Source: Exophiala sp. HKRS030
Taxonomy: Eukaryota; Ascomycota; Eurotiomycetes; Chaetothyriales; Herpotrichiellaceae
NCBI GenBank assembly: GCA_023897205.1
Contig: JAHWDD010000003.1
Span: 2,483,665 to 2,547,664, forward strand
Direction: 5' to 3'
DNA length: 64,000 nucleotides
Shown: piece after piece, positions 1 through 10,437 of the stretch
Numbering within the stretch: the first letter of the stretch is position 1
Layout of the letters: each line of letters begins with the position of its first letter
Position numbers and translations under genes: made by a program
The notes under the pieces: generated by a model
What the model was told of the DNA's origin: nothing
Seen by the model: only the letters and a program-made list of their open reading frames with translations
Database searches by the model: none

Positions 1-1
1 A

Positions 2-112
2 GCCGACAAGAAGGCTGGGGCAGACACCACCAAGGGAAAGACCCAGGAAGAACTCGACGAGGAAAATTACGGGGATGCGCCAGCAGGAGAAGATGACGAC
101 GATATTGGTTGA
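2..112 (+). CDS. 3' end of an unrecognised gene (partial)
   Basis: The window opens inside a reading frame that runs to a TGA at 110-112. The 36 visible residues are Lys-rich and then strongly acidic, ending in a run of four Asp followed by Ile-Gly. A charged, disordered tail of this type is common in RNA- and chromatin-binding proteins, but it is not enough to name the family. The gene converges on the VPS39 gene, whose stop codon lies only 65 bp downstream on the other strand. The coding call rests on the open frame and its biased composition. I cannot see any domain. Confidence 0.5.
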   Translation, partial: ADKKAGADTTKGKTQEELDEENYGDAPAGEDDDDIG

Positions 113-177
113 GATCCTTTAGTAACGCCTTTCTCTATCGCGGATATGGGTATCATGAAATCAAGGTCCTGCGCCGT

Positions 178-3100
178 CTAAGCTCGCGCGGCAATCTCGT
201 TCTGTTTACGAACTGCACAACCAAGATGCACGACCGAGTTGCTATTGCGACAGTTAACTCTCCACGCTTGTCAAAGGCACAGCCGGAAATTGGACTTACT
301 CTGGGAAAACGCTGATGACACTGCTGCCAAGCCTCTTGTAGCAGACACCGCAGACTCGATCCTCATCTACACGGACTTTGCGCTGTCGTCCAGCAGTATT
401 CGTGCCCTCGCCCAGAAGCAGCCCTGCTTGAACTCGCACAGCTTCAACTTTCCTCAAACCTGCACTTATCATTGACTCGTTCATGATACTGTTGGCATTC
501 CTCATTCGACCTCGGAAATAGAATTCAAGTTCTCTGACCAACAGTTCCTCTGGGATCATGTCCAAGGTCGAGCTAGCCGGTAGTCTAGCTCCGTGACGGG
601 CCATCAACTCAATGGCCGGTCCAAATTTGGCCTTTTCACCTTTTGGCGGATTGAGATATAGGTTGAGCAGGATGTGATAGATTGATGGTTGTTCATCCAC
701 AGGATCAACTGTCGACTTTCGGCGGGTGGCTACTCTGGTACCTATGCCACCACTTTGTACCGTCTCCTCCAAATGAGTTTGGTTGCAATACTCTTCCGCC
801 TTGGCTGGGTCATCCAGTTTGAATACGTAGATTTCGAGCGCTTGTCTATGATTGCCCATCTTACTGAATACAATGGCTCGTGCCTCATAGAATGTAGGAT
901 CATCACGTGGCAGGAGGCTAAGCGTTTTGGCTGCTGAGTACTGCTCGGACGTACGCAGCAACGTCAGGAACCTGTCCAATGTCTCGTCGCGATGTGCCGT
1001 GTCGAGCTCTTTCAATCGTTCCAGGTAGATGGTCACCAGTTTCTGGTGCAATTCTGGTGTATGGTCGTCCAACTCATCGACAACGTGCTCGAGATATCTT
1101 TGCGCCAAGCCTCTATCGAGAGACTCCAAGAATGTCAATACTTGCTCCCGAGGAAGCGATTCTGCAATTTCTGTGTCGCCTAGAAATATCTCCATGGCCT
1201 CGTCGGGCTTTGCCCTCAGCGGCCAGCGCGCAAACTCCAGGATCAAGTCAATCAATTCGGGTCCCAAGTTTCGCAGGTATGATATAGTACGCTCTGGACC
1301 GTGCAGTTGCGGCTCGATGTCTTCAGTCTGGTCCGCTTGCCCAAACTTCTGCAGTCTCTCAAGTGCTTGTCGGTGGAGTCTTTTCCCATACAGAAACTCA
1401 ATTAGATCGTTATAACGCTCACTTTCTTCGAGCTTGGTCATAACTACTTCTGGGTCGCAAAAATTCGAGATTCGGAACAGGGACCCAGCGAGGGAGGGGG
1501 TTGCGTACATGTGAGCTCGAAATAGCGTCGTATCCACGAGACGTGCCACAGCTTGGAGCTTTTCTGGAAGGTCAATATCGTCAAGCGATGGGATACCCAA
1601 CAAATGTTCGGTGATCTGTCGTATGTCTTCTGTCTGGGAGTGGATTTCGACATCAGACAGTGGCCTCACCGTCTGGTCTGCATTGAAGAACCGTTGAAGC
1701 CGGCGTCGTACATCAGCCAGGAATGCTTGTAATTCGCGCACTGCCATCTTGAGCTCTTTCTCCGTCAGTGCCTGGGGGCTTGTGTTGTCCGTCGTTGCGA
1801 CGCCCTTAATACTGCCCACTTCCGCGTCTGGGGTTGCGTCTTGGGATTTGTTGATCGAATCTGTGATCGACTCTGATTTCTTGTGACTCCTCGTATTGCC
1901 TACTGACGTTTTAACAGTCTCCGTAGTTTCCGAGCCATCCTTGCGAGACATATCTGCCAAATCGCCCGCAATGACTTCAGGGTAGAGCCTAATGACACGT
2001 TCCGGTGGTGCAGAAACTTCGCCGAATAGATCTAGGGCGTCTCTATATCTCTTGTCGTCAAAAAGTTTCTGGGCCTTTTGCATCTTGATTTCTCTCAAAC
2101 GGGCAGTCTTATTTGTAATGAGCGTGTCTTCGATCATATCTAACAAGCTGATAGCTTCGTCGAGTTGAGCGGAGCTAACCAGAGCGTCAATTTGAGCATC
2201 ATAGTTTAAACCTTGCATCCTCCAAACGCCGCGGTCGCTTGCCACCAAAAACCCTTTTCCTTGGTGTGCAAGACTGATATTCGGATTAGGGACTTGCAAC
2301 AGGGTAGCTCCTGGAATCTCGATCGATTGGAGTAGGGTCAGAGTTTGAGGGTTGCGAACTTCCAATATGCCCTTCGTGGGCTCCTGTAGCGCAAGCAAGA
2401 AAGGATAGGAGTAACCCACTGCCTGCGGAGGGACTCGCCATGTGATTTGACGCCTTGAGATTGGCTCGCCAGATCTGTTAATAAACAAAGTGTTTATGTC
2501 CCTCGCAAGAAGCATCTCGTCCTCTCCAAGTCCAGTCGCTAGAGGGGTTGGTACCATGCCACCCATGCCGATATAACTCATAGTGCCCCCGAGTCTACTG
2601 GCCTCTTGACCTGGGGCACCCCCTATACTGCCTGGGCCAACGATCGTTTTCACGTCCTGAGATTCTATGTCAACTAGGACATAATTTGCGTTCAAGCCGA
2701 CAACAATCGTTGTGCCTGTAGCCCAGGTAAGACATTTGATGCTGTTCGAGAGAGCAATTTCGTTGACATCTCCATCGAGTTCGCCATCGTGCCACGACCA
2801 TAAGAGAAGCCGACGCTTCACCGCCACAGCTAGTCGACTCACTAGAGTGGGCACCCCTGTTGTGGCATCCTTGACAATATTACTTGTGACTGCAAATAAA
2901 CTTGCACCTTTTGTCTTGATCAACTGTTCCTGGAGAGTATAGGTGCCCAGGTCATGGATGGAGACCAGACTATTACTCAGAGAGATGAGGATGTTGGCTT
3001 CACGGAAGACTGCCAGCTGGTCGATTTTGTACCTGGAGAACTTATCGTACTCTCGAAGAAGCTCGGATGGCTTCGAGGTGGGGAGCAAAGCGTCCTCAGC

Positions 3101-3292
3101 TGAGGGCTCTTGGTCGGGATCATGTTGCGGTTCAACAGGTCGAGAAGGAGGGCTGGTGATGCGATAGATTCGCAGTGAGCCGGTGCTCAAGCCTACTAGT
3201 AACTGGTCACTGTGGGAAAGGATGGACTCGATCTTGGATTTGTCTCGCTGTTTGAGCTCGACGATGGGCTGCGCGGTAAAGGCAGACAACAT
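178..3292 (-). CDS. vps39: VPS39/VAM6, HOPS vacuolar tethering subunit
   Basis: About 1018 residues, the usual length for fungal Vam6/Vps39. In the HOPS complex this protein links Rab7/Ypt7 to membrane fusion at the vacuole. The N-terminal 350 residues look like a CNH/beta-propeller domain. A Vps39 domain 1 helical segment lies near residues 560-680, and the C-terminal Vps39 domain 2 ends in a Cys-x2-Cys motif (CGVCYKRLG). The first exon (3292-300) runs into an in-frame TAA that lies inside a GTAAGT donor. Removing a 58-nt intron (242-299) adds a 21-codon last exon with the family's terminal pattern Pro-Asp-Asn-Ser-Val-Val-His-x2-Cys, stopping at 178. This exon is needed to complete the zinc-type Cys/His set. 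The start ATG is the first in frame. Function is known from the family; the splice is read from the sequence. Confidence 0.93.
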
Positions 3293-3660
3293 TTGAAGGA
3301 CTAGATGCTGATATGCTGTATGGACTGATGTACATAATGCGTCGCTAGCTTTACATCGTCACGGAATGTTGTGCAAATTCTTGAACTTCTGGTTCAGGGT
3401 TTTGAGGATGGAGAGAGACACAGCAGCGCATCCAGTGGTCGGTCGACGATGCACGATGATGCCTGAAGTCCGAGGATGATGCATTAGGAAGGAAAGTCAG
3501 GCGCGTTATAACTACTAATTTAGCTAGCTTGCTGGGGGCTGGTGGGGTAAAGCCGCCTCGGCCTACCTACCTACCCACTAGGTACCTAGTACTCCGTAGT
3601 TAGGTGCCACTGGTGCCTACCTCTAACCCCCTCCAGCCTAAGACTCCGAGCCCCAGTCGC

Positions 3661-3966
3661 CTACAGGCTGCTGAACCTGAGCCTGAGCCTGAGCCTGGTG
3701 GGACTAGCCGGTGAGAGTACTGCTGGAAGGCTCGAAAGAGGCCCCGAAGAGCCACCTGGGGAAAGGATATTCAACTCTTCATTAATCCGACCTCTCCTCT
3801 CTAGGAGCCCGAAAGCAACCCATCCCAGCACGATGATAGCCGCTCCACCAAAGACCAGACTCGTTCTGGCGCCCGATTCCACGCGATTGGGTTGAGCATA
3901 TATAGCCCTAGGATATTCACCAGGATGGTAACGAGGCAGTAAACAATTCCTGCCGATGCGACATTC
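3661..3966 (-). CDS. Possible last exon of a small single-membrane-span protein
   Basis: A 102-codon open stretch begins right after a TAG that could serve as a splice acceptor and ends at 3661. It encodes a basic/aromatic segment, one clear hydrophobic helix (SLVFGGAAIIVLGWVAFGLL), a charged turn (ERRGRINEEL) and a low-complexity tail that runs into the GAGCCT repeat. The positive charges after the helix make it look like a membrane anchor. I could not place a convincing first exon or start codon upstream, and I do not recognise the family. A different frame across 3801-3986 also encodes a hydrophobic helix, so this may be chance. Confidence 0.25.
   Translation of the reverse strand, partial: ECRIGRNCLLPRYHPGEYPRAIYAQPNRVESGARTSLVFGGAAIIVLGWVAFGLLERRGRINEELNILSPGGSSGPLSSLPAVLSPASPTRLRLRLRFSSL
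3673..3696. repeat. Hexanucleotide repeat, GAACCT then three GAGCCT
   Basis: Four tandem 6-bp units, read directly. They lie under the tail of the weak minus-strand candidate at 3661-3966. Confidence 0.8.
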
Positions 3967-4843
3967 CTACCACTCAACCGCATCAAATCAGGAAACGTCG
4001 AAACCTCCGCTGCTTCAAATCGCTGGCAAAATCAAGACAGAATTCGTTGAAGACACAACAGCTCTGTAGAGTACGGGTTCTCCAACGTGGGAGGAGCTAA
4101 GGAATCGGTGGGTTGCGCCCTGTTTCTTGCGTAAGAACCGTGGCGGCAATGGATCGATAGGGTTTGGTTGAAACGTAGTCACGCTATGGCATGGAAATCT
4201 ACTGAAGAAGAAAAGGAGTGTATGGACAAGCAGATCTATAGATGTTAGAGTATTGTGGCATAGCCTCTGTAGGCAGGCAACCCCTGAGATCTTGAGCAAG
4301 TTATACCAGACAGACCGTGACCAAGAACATAGAGCCCAGAAAATGGATAAAAAGTCCAGCCAAAATTGGTATAAATTGAAGTTTGTTTCATATCTTCAGT
4401 CTTTCGATGTCTCATTTAATCGAATGCGAGAATTTGACTGCAAGTTCTTTCTCCGACGCGGCCACGAAGTCCACGACCTCTCAGGCGACATCCAATATCG
4501 AACAATGAAACCCGCTAAATGACGACCAAAGCCCAACTATTTCGGAAGGACTCCTTAAAACAATGAAACAAATCTTCATGTCCTTTGGAAAGACCAAGCA
4601 TCAGGATCACGTACGGAATCTTCCTTTCACCTCTGGCTAAGTCAAAGCAGAAAATTCTCCAGGTAGAAAGCAACAACAGATCATCACTTCATGAGTGGAC
4701 ATAAGGATACCAGATCGGCTCTTGGTAGCCCAGTACGCCAGGAAAGACTCGCTCGTCCTGGATCGTCGTACCTGCTTTTCTTGAGCCTATAGCGCTCAAA
4801 ATCGGATCGTCAAATTTGACATGTCCCATGATCACCTGTAGTC

Positions 4844-5383
4844 TCAGGTGCTTGGAGGCGATCTTGCAGTCTTTGGAAGTTCAAGTTCGGGTTCTGAATT
4901 CAAAGATCCTTGCTTTGAGTGGTGAGGCTCGGCGGGATCTTCAGCTTCGTCGATCCCAGCCGGTCTTTCTGCTTCTTCTTCATCGTCATCCTCATCCTCG
5001 CCATCGGCTAGTCGTAGAGTCTCCTCGATCAGATCATAATCACCCTCGAGATCAGCCATCAGCGCATCCAAGTCACCTAGGTCCTGCAACTCCTTCCTCG
5101 TCTTCTCGATCATTTTCTGCAGTGCGTCGTTCTCCTTAGCAAAGGCTGCTGTTTCCTTGCGAAGGGTCTCTTCCTGTTTCGTTAGTGCTTTGGAATTGGC
5201 ATGGATGTTTTCGGCGCGAGAATACAGTTCGGCAGTTATACTGGCGCCAGTGGATTTCAGCGAGGCTTCAAAGGCTGCTTTGGCCTCGGCGGTACGACGT
5301 TCGGGGTCCGCGGCACGATGTGGTGCGGAGACAGTCGAGTGTGGTGGAGGAGACGGAGTAGCGAAATTCATGTTGGATGACAT
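4844..5383 (-). CDS. BLOC1S1/GCN5L1-like BLOC-1 subunit
   Basis: A 179-residue single-exon gene. The central part is a continuous coiled coil (about residues 40-125). Its second half, with the pattern Leu-Gly-Asp-Leu-Asp-x-Leu followed by Leu-x2-Asp-x5-Glu-Thr-Leu, resembles the conserved end of BLOC1S1 (GCN5L1), where an Ile-Gly-Asp-Val-Glu-Asn-Trp motif sits in the same place. BLOC-1 is an endosomal sorting complex; in fungi it acts in Rab GTPase maturation on endosomes. The N-terminus is Pro/Ser-rich. The C-terminal third is a very acidic Asp/Glu tail, longer than in animals and probably disordered. The family assignment is by motif and length only; another small coiled-coil BLOC subunit is the main alternative. 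Confidence 0.6.
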   Translation of the reverse strand: MSSNMNFATPSPPPHSTVSAPHRAADPERRTAEAKAAFEASLKSTGASITAELYSRAENIHANSKALTKQEETLRKETAAFAKENDALQKMIEKTRKELQDLGDLDALMADLEGDYDLIEETLRLADGEDEDDDEEEAERPAGIDEAEDPAEPHHSKQGSLNSEPELELPKTARSPPST

Positions 5384-5918
5384 CCTTTACCAGTGTTAAA
5401 TGTATAGGGACCTGTATCTGAGTAGGTAATATTGCAAACGTTGGTCTCTGCGAATGCAACTCGATTGATCATTGACGGCTGGTCGAAGGTCTGGAGAGAG
5501 TGTTGTTAATGAAGCGGAAGATGAAGTAGCCAGACGATGGCGGGTTTTCAAGAATCAAGGATTATATTCATCCTTGGCACGCCGCATGTGCAGATGCCAT
5601 CACTCGGAATTATGTACCACTCCAGAGTATCTGTCTATCGCGTCTCGACGAGCTTGAATTCAAGTATGTTTGAACATCCGTGATTATATGTCTAAAAAGG
5701 TTCTAAGGAGAGCCAGAAAATAAGTCTAAGTTTTTTGTATCAACGTTGTGATATAAATTTGTAGGTCGACGTGACTGCTCTATCATTTCTGCAACTGCCA
5801 GCGTTGTGACGAAAGTCATGGATCATTCCATGTCTTCGACCCAACCCCAACAGACCTTGCCAGCCGTACCAGCACCTTCAGACCCAATGGTGGAGTCGCC
5901 TGAATTTCACCAATTGAT
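5384..5918. other. Intergenic, 0.53 kb
   Basis: Promoter side of the BLOC1S1-like gene and 3' flank of the mde1 gene. A short plus-strand frame starting at 5818 has no features of a gene. Nothing else seen. Confidence 0.6.
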
Positions 5919-6726
5919 TCAAGTCCAAGGTAAGCCCACTTTATGCATTTCCACAGCTAGCTGGAACAGGTAGTCCAAACTTTCACACTGTGTCTTTGCC
6001 TTTGCCGGAGTGTCTCCCCAAACATATCTGAACAAGTCAGCGAGCTTTGTGCTCCCAGGGAAGGTATGACTTACATTCCATGCCTTCGCACAAGCACGGC
6101 ATACGTGTCTGGGTACTGGTCCATGGCCTTCTCTAGCCACTCGGTGAGATCCTCCTCAAACGGTGTGTTTTCAATGATTGGAATCCGTAGCGTGTCATGG
6201 AAGCCGAGCATTCCCTTGCCAGGACCTTTGGGAATACCCTTGATTTGCTCAATATTGCTAATCTCGAAAGGCGCGTCCTTGCCGTGCAGTTTTTCAACCA
6301 GCAGAGTGACAAGGACAGCCCACTGCGAATGAGTGTGAATTGAACACAGAGCCCCGCGCTCAAACGCAGCCAGAAATAATGGCGTGCAAGCCGAAGGTTT
6401 CAGGTCGAATGGCTTCCGGACATACTTTCGATCTGAGGGAGGATACTTGGGTGTGGGCCAGGAGAGAACAAACATATTGCTCGGTTGTATCAATTCCTTC
6501 TGCACCCCGGACGGGGCGATGTAGACATGTTCATCCTTGCGAATGCTGGTGCCTCCACCAGTACCAGTTACCCAACCTTGATGGGAATCAGTCTTGCAGA
6601 GCTTGGTTTTGAGCCCAGCTCGATCTTACCTAAGGTGTAGAATTGCCTGCATAACCTTGGAATTAGATTTGCCGGATGGTCTGGATCTTCGGACTGCACC
6701 AGATGATCATTGGTGGTGTCAGCCAT
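5919..6726 (-). CDS. mde1: Methylthioribulose-1-phosphate dehydratase (methionine salvage)
   Basis: Class II aldolase/adducin-fold zinc enzyme that dehydrates methylthioribulose-1-phosphate in the methionine salvage pathway in the cytosol. Three exons (6726-6630, 6576-6075, 6027-5919) give 235 residues, the normal size. Introns are 6577-6629 (GTAAGA donor) and 6028-6074 (GTAAGT donor); both restore conserved blocks. Joined exons show the glycine-rich block Thr-Gly-Thr-Gly-Gly-Gly, a Ser-Gly-Val-Gln-Lys-Glu block, the zinc pair His-Thr-His and the third zinc ligand in Arg-Arg-His-Gly. A Glu in the [12 protein letters not shown] stretch is the likely general acid/base. The C-terminal block [11 protein letters not shown] is typical. 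The start is the ATG that leaves a short non-conserved leader before the first conserved helix. No breaks. Confidence 0.93.
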
Positions 6727-7798
6727 GCCACAATCTATTCCAGTGAATGGATTTGAAGATGCCTCAGTGATTGCTATGCAAACAATGCTCCAAGCAAAAA
6801 TGCCGATCGAGGAACAAGGTCGATGGGTTCTTTGTTCGAAATTTGGGAACTGGTGCCCAAAGGAGGTCCAACGCACATGCAAGCAACCCACGTGGTGCCG
6901 TAAAAGAAGACAAATTTTATGTAGCAGTTTAACCGCAAAAGCGACAGGATTGCGTGACCTTTGCAGAGTGGCTGAAGTGGCTTGTGTGCGAGTCACTGGC
7001 AAGACGGGAAACTACGAGGCGCGTACGAGGACATGAGGGCCAAGGGGCTTACGAGCTTAGGCCGAGGGCTTTCCAGGGGCGATGGGCACGGGGGAGGCTC
7101 TGTGGTACAGAAAAAGCTTCCTGACACGGTGGTCTTTTTAGGCTTTACCGTACGATGAAACCTCGACTAACCTCCACTTCCATGACGGTGATGTTGGCGT
7201 CGATCGTGAAGAATTACTGCATCGAGAACGGGAATATTGCTCGACCACATGTACCAAACAAGCCCATTGTGCTGTTATTCCAGCCAGGCATGATTGCTTC
7301 AAGCACAAGAGGGAACCACTGGGCAGGATGCCCAGTTGTGCCAGTATGCACAATGATGCCAAGTCCCAAGGACCCCTCAGGCCCGTCGTGGCTATCCCAC
7401 TAAAGCATGCTCCAATATCCTCAATGGGGTTAGCCCCAATCACGTCTGGAGAGCTAGTACGTGACTAGAACCACTAAACGCGTGCTAAAGGTGACCCTGT
7501 GGCTTGACCCCTTCACTGGACTTCCACTGCCTTCCTGCGCCCGCATTTTCCAAAGTAAAGGACACCTTGCAGTGCCAAAAGGCCAGCCTACCACCTGCAA
7601 GCACCCTGACGCTTTGGGCCCTCCTCCGCGAACTTTCCCAATGCTCAAATAAATCATCACCTCACACGTTCCTATTCTCGAGGATTCTGTCTTTCATCAT
7701 TCCTCACTTGACCTCTTCCTTTCGCTGAGTGTCTTGCCTACTCTCTTTCTTGCTGCTCAGTTCTTCTCATTTCATTGCTCATTTTCCCCTTGCCCACA
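6727..7798. other. Intergenic, 1.07 kb, divergent promoter region
   Basis: Lies between the divergently transcribed mde1 and calnexin genes. The last 150 bp before the calnexin ATG are pyrimidine-rich (CTCTTTCTTG, TTCTTCTCATTTC type), as usual for fungal 5' leaders. Short overlapping open frames at 7138-7443 carry no recognisable motif. Confidence 0.55.
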
Positions 7799-9659
7799 AT
7801 GAGGTTTAATTCTGCCCTCGCACCCGCCTTGTGTGCTACGGCTCTGCTCGCCGGGTCCGCATTTGCTCAGGATGAGGCAGAGCCTTCCTCAAGTATCGTA
7901 GAGAGACCGACCTTCACAGTGAGTTTCATGCCTCTACTGTTCTCCCTGTGCCTGCTAACCCATTTGCACAGCCCACATCCCTCAAAGCACCCTTCTTAGA
8001 GCAGTTCACCGACGATTGGGATTCTCGATGGACCCCCTCGCACGCCAAAAAGCAGGACTCTAAGAGCGATGAGGACTGGGCCTATGTTGGAGAGTGGTCT
8101 GTCGAAGAACCCAAAGTCCTCCCCGGAATCGCTGGCGACAAGGGATTGGTTCTGAAGAATGCTGCTGCTCATCATGCCATCTCCGCCAAGTTCCCCAAAG
8201 CCGTCGACAACAAGGGCAAAACTCTCGTCGTCCAATACGAGGTCAAACTACAAAATGGTCTTGAATGCGGCGGTGCATATCTCAAGCTACTCCGCGACAA
8301 TAAGGCGCTACACGCCGAAGAATTCTCAAATAGCTCCCCATATGTCATCATGTTTGGTCCCGACAAGTGTGGTGCCACCAACAAGGTATGCCACCCGCTA
8401 TGAGAGCTTTTGTTCAAACCTAACTTTTATAGGTCCATTTCATTTTCCAACACAAAAACCCAAAGACCGGTGAATACGAAGAGAAACACCTCAAGAGCCC
8501 ACCTCAAGCCAAGACTCACAAACTCACCACTCTCTACACTCTCGTCGTGAAGCCGGACAACACCTTCGAAATCCTCATCGATAATAAATCTGCAAAGAAC
8601 GGTAGCCTTCTCGAGGACTTCTCACCTGCAGTAAACCCGGACAAAGAGATTGACGATCCCACGGACGTGAAACCTGAAGATTGGGTAGAGCTTGCCCGTA
8701 TTCCAGATCCCGAGGCCACCAAGCCAGAAGATTGGGATGAGGATCAACCATATGAAATCGTTGATGAATCTGCCGAAAAGCCAGCCGATTGGTTGGAGGA
8801 TGAGCCATTGACTGTTCCTGATCCAGAGGCTGAAAAGCCCGAGGACTGGGATGACGAGGAAGACGGTGACTGGATTCCCCTCAGGTTCCTAATCCCAAGG
8901 GTGATGAAGTATCCGGTCTCGGCCCATGGACTCGACCATTGATCAAGAACCCTCTTTACAAGGGTAAATGGACTGCGCCATATATCGATAACCCTGAGTA
9001 CAAGGGAGTCTGGGCTCCTCGCAAGATCCCGAACCCCAACTACTTTGAGGACAAGACTCCCTCCAACTTGGAGCCTATCGGAGCTGTAAGTCGGGTCACG
9101 TTTTAGGAATTTGCAAATGCTAACGTTTTTCAAGATCGGATTTGAAATCTGGACTATGCAGTCGGATATTACTTTCGACAACATTTACATCGGTCATTCT
9201 CTTGAAGATGCCAACGCATTCCGTTCCGAAACCTATGATATCAAGCGACCCATTGAAGATGCTGAAGATGCAAAGAACAAGCCCAAGACACCTGAAGCCA
9301 AGACTGCCACATCTGGTCTAACTTTCGCTGAAGATCCTATCACCTTCGTCAAGGAGAAGCTCGAGTTGTTTGTCGCTCTTGCTCAGCGGGATCCTCTTGG
9401 AGCCATCCAAGAATTGCCAGAGGTTGCTGGAGGCATTGGTGGCGCTGTCGCGCTCCTCATTGCTCTCATTGTTGGCTTGAGCAGCCTGGGAGGCTCCGCT
9501 GCGCCAAGCAAAGAAGACATCAAGAAGACTGCTCAGAAGGCTAAGGAAGCTGCCACTGACGCAAAGGACAAAGTAGCCGATGCGGCTGCAAGTGGAGCTG
9601 AGACGGTTAAGTCTGAGGTAAACAAGCGAACAACTCGTTCCAGTGGAAGCGCCGAGTAA
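7799..9659 (+). CDS. cne1: Calnexin, ER lectin chaperone (one-base break at 8877-8880)
   Basis: Four exons: 7799-7918, 7972-8385, 8433-9085, 9135-9659; introns of 53, 47 and 49 nt. The protein binds monoglucosylated glycoproteins in the ER lumen. A signal peptide (about residues 1-21) is followed by the lectin domain, then the proline-rich P-domain with repeated KPEDW/KPADW motifs, a return to the lectin domain ([19 protein letters not shown]) and one membrane helix (about [19 protein letters not shown]) near the C-terminus. The cytosolic tail is Lys/Ala-rich. Within the P-domain, after DWIP, the frame breaks. One extra C in the run at 8877-8880 restores Val-Pro-Asn-Pro-Lys, Gly-Pro-Trp and [12 protein letters not shown] in the correct order. 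No splice donor can explain the jump (the nearest would give a 19-nt intron). I read it as an assembly error rather than a dead gene. Confidence 0.93.
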
Positions 9660-10437
9660 ACGTCATCACAAGCGCAGACCTAGCCAAAGTTCTCCGGGAT
9701 ACGCGAGATTCGACGAACACGTATCGGGCGATGGAAATTTGAATGTCTGCAGTTGTTTTCTGTGACAAGTAGAATGTGCTTTTTTTTCATGGCTTGGGAC
9801 AAATCAAAAGTGGCACAGGCGTTTGAGAGCGATGAATTCAGTCAGTTCATGTATATCAGACGAAACCGTTGAATTTGACCAGACCGTGGTGCGTGGCCGT
9901 GCGTACGACGATGTGTTTCTGAAGCACACAAAGTATAGCATAATATACCGCACACCGTGTGTAGAATGAGAGACACGAGGCATGGTATTCATCAGTTATG
10001 TCGTGCACGTTTGATCATTGAGTCGTCCAGCCAATGGGAGCAGTAGAAGTGAAAAGACCTTCGACGCTGCCAGCACGCTCGACCCCATCACTATGCTTTT
10101 CGCCTTCGCGTAGTAGGAAGTTTAACAACACATTGAGAGTTGCACGATATCACACAATCAATTGGTGGGAATAGATTGAACCACAATACAATGGATTATC
10201 GCAACTAAATCGTCCTTTTGCCCAATTTTTCATGTACATAAATATATCCAGCTCACTGCTCAATGCTTATTGACCCACAAGGTAATGTTCACATCAATGA
10301 CTATGCAAACTGGTCAAGATTTCCAACGCTCTCCCACAAGACCCGAGTCCAGGTTCGAGATTCCCTGCTGGATTTGGACGCCGAGGAGGACATTCTTTGT
10401 TTCTCACACGCACACCGACCCAAACTCCAGAACAGAC
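9660..10437. other. Intergenic, 0.78 kb, between two 3' ends
   Basis: Calnexin and the dehydrogenase gene converge here. A T-run (9780-9787) may contribute to 3' end formation. No gene or RNA seen. Confidence 0.55.

Larger units (their letters stand above)
3293..4843. other. Intergenic, 1.55 kb, no firm gene
   Basis: Upstream region of the VPS39 gene and downstream side of the BLOC1S1-like gene. It contains a low-complexity stretch of CCTACC/TAGGTACC words around 3560-3620 with a TACTCCGTA motif at 3590-3598, a hexanucleotide repeat at 3673-3696, and one weak candidate exon (3661-3966, minus, listed separately). I see nothing else that I can support. Confidence 0.6.

Noticed and set aside
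5818..5970. Plus-strand frame beginning MDHSMSS
   Set aside because: About 50 codons running into the mde1 last exon on the other strand; no splice site gives a sensible continuation.
7138..7443. Overlapping open frames on both strands between mde1 and calnexin
   Set aside because: Short, no motif, and located in a divergent promoter region.
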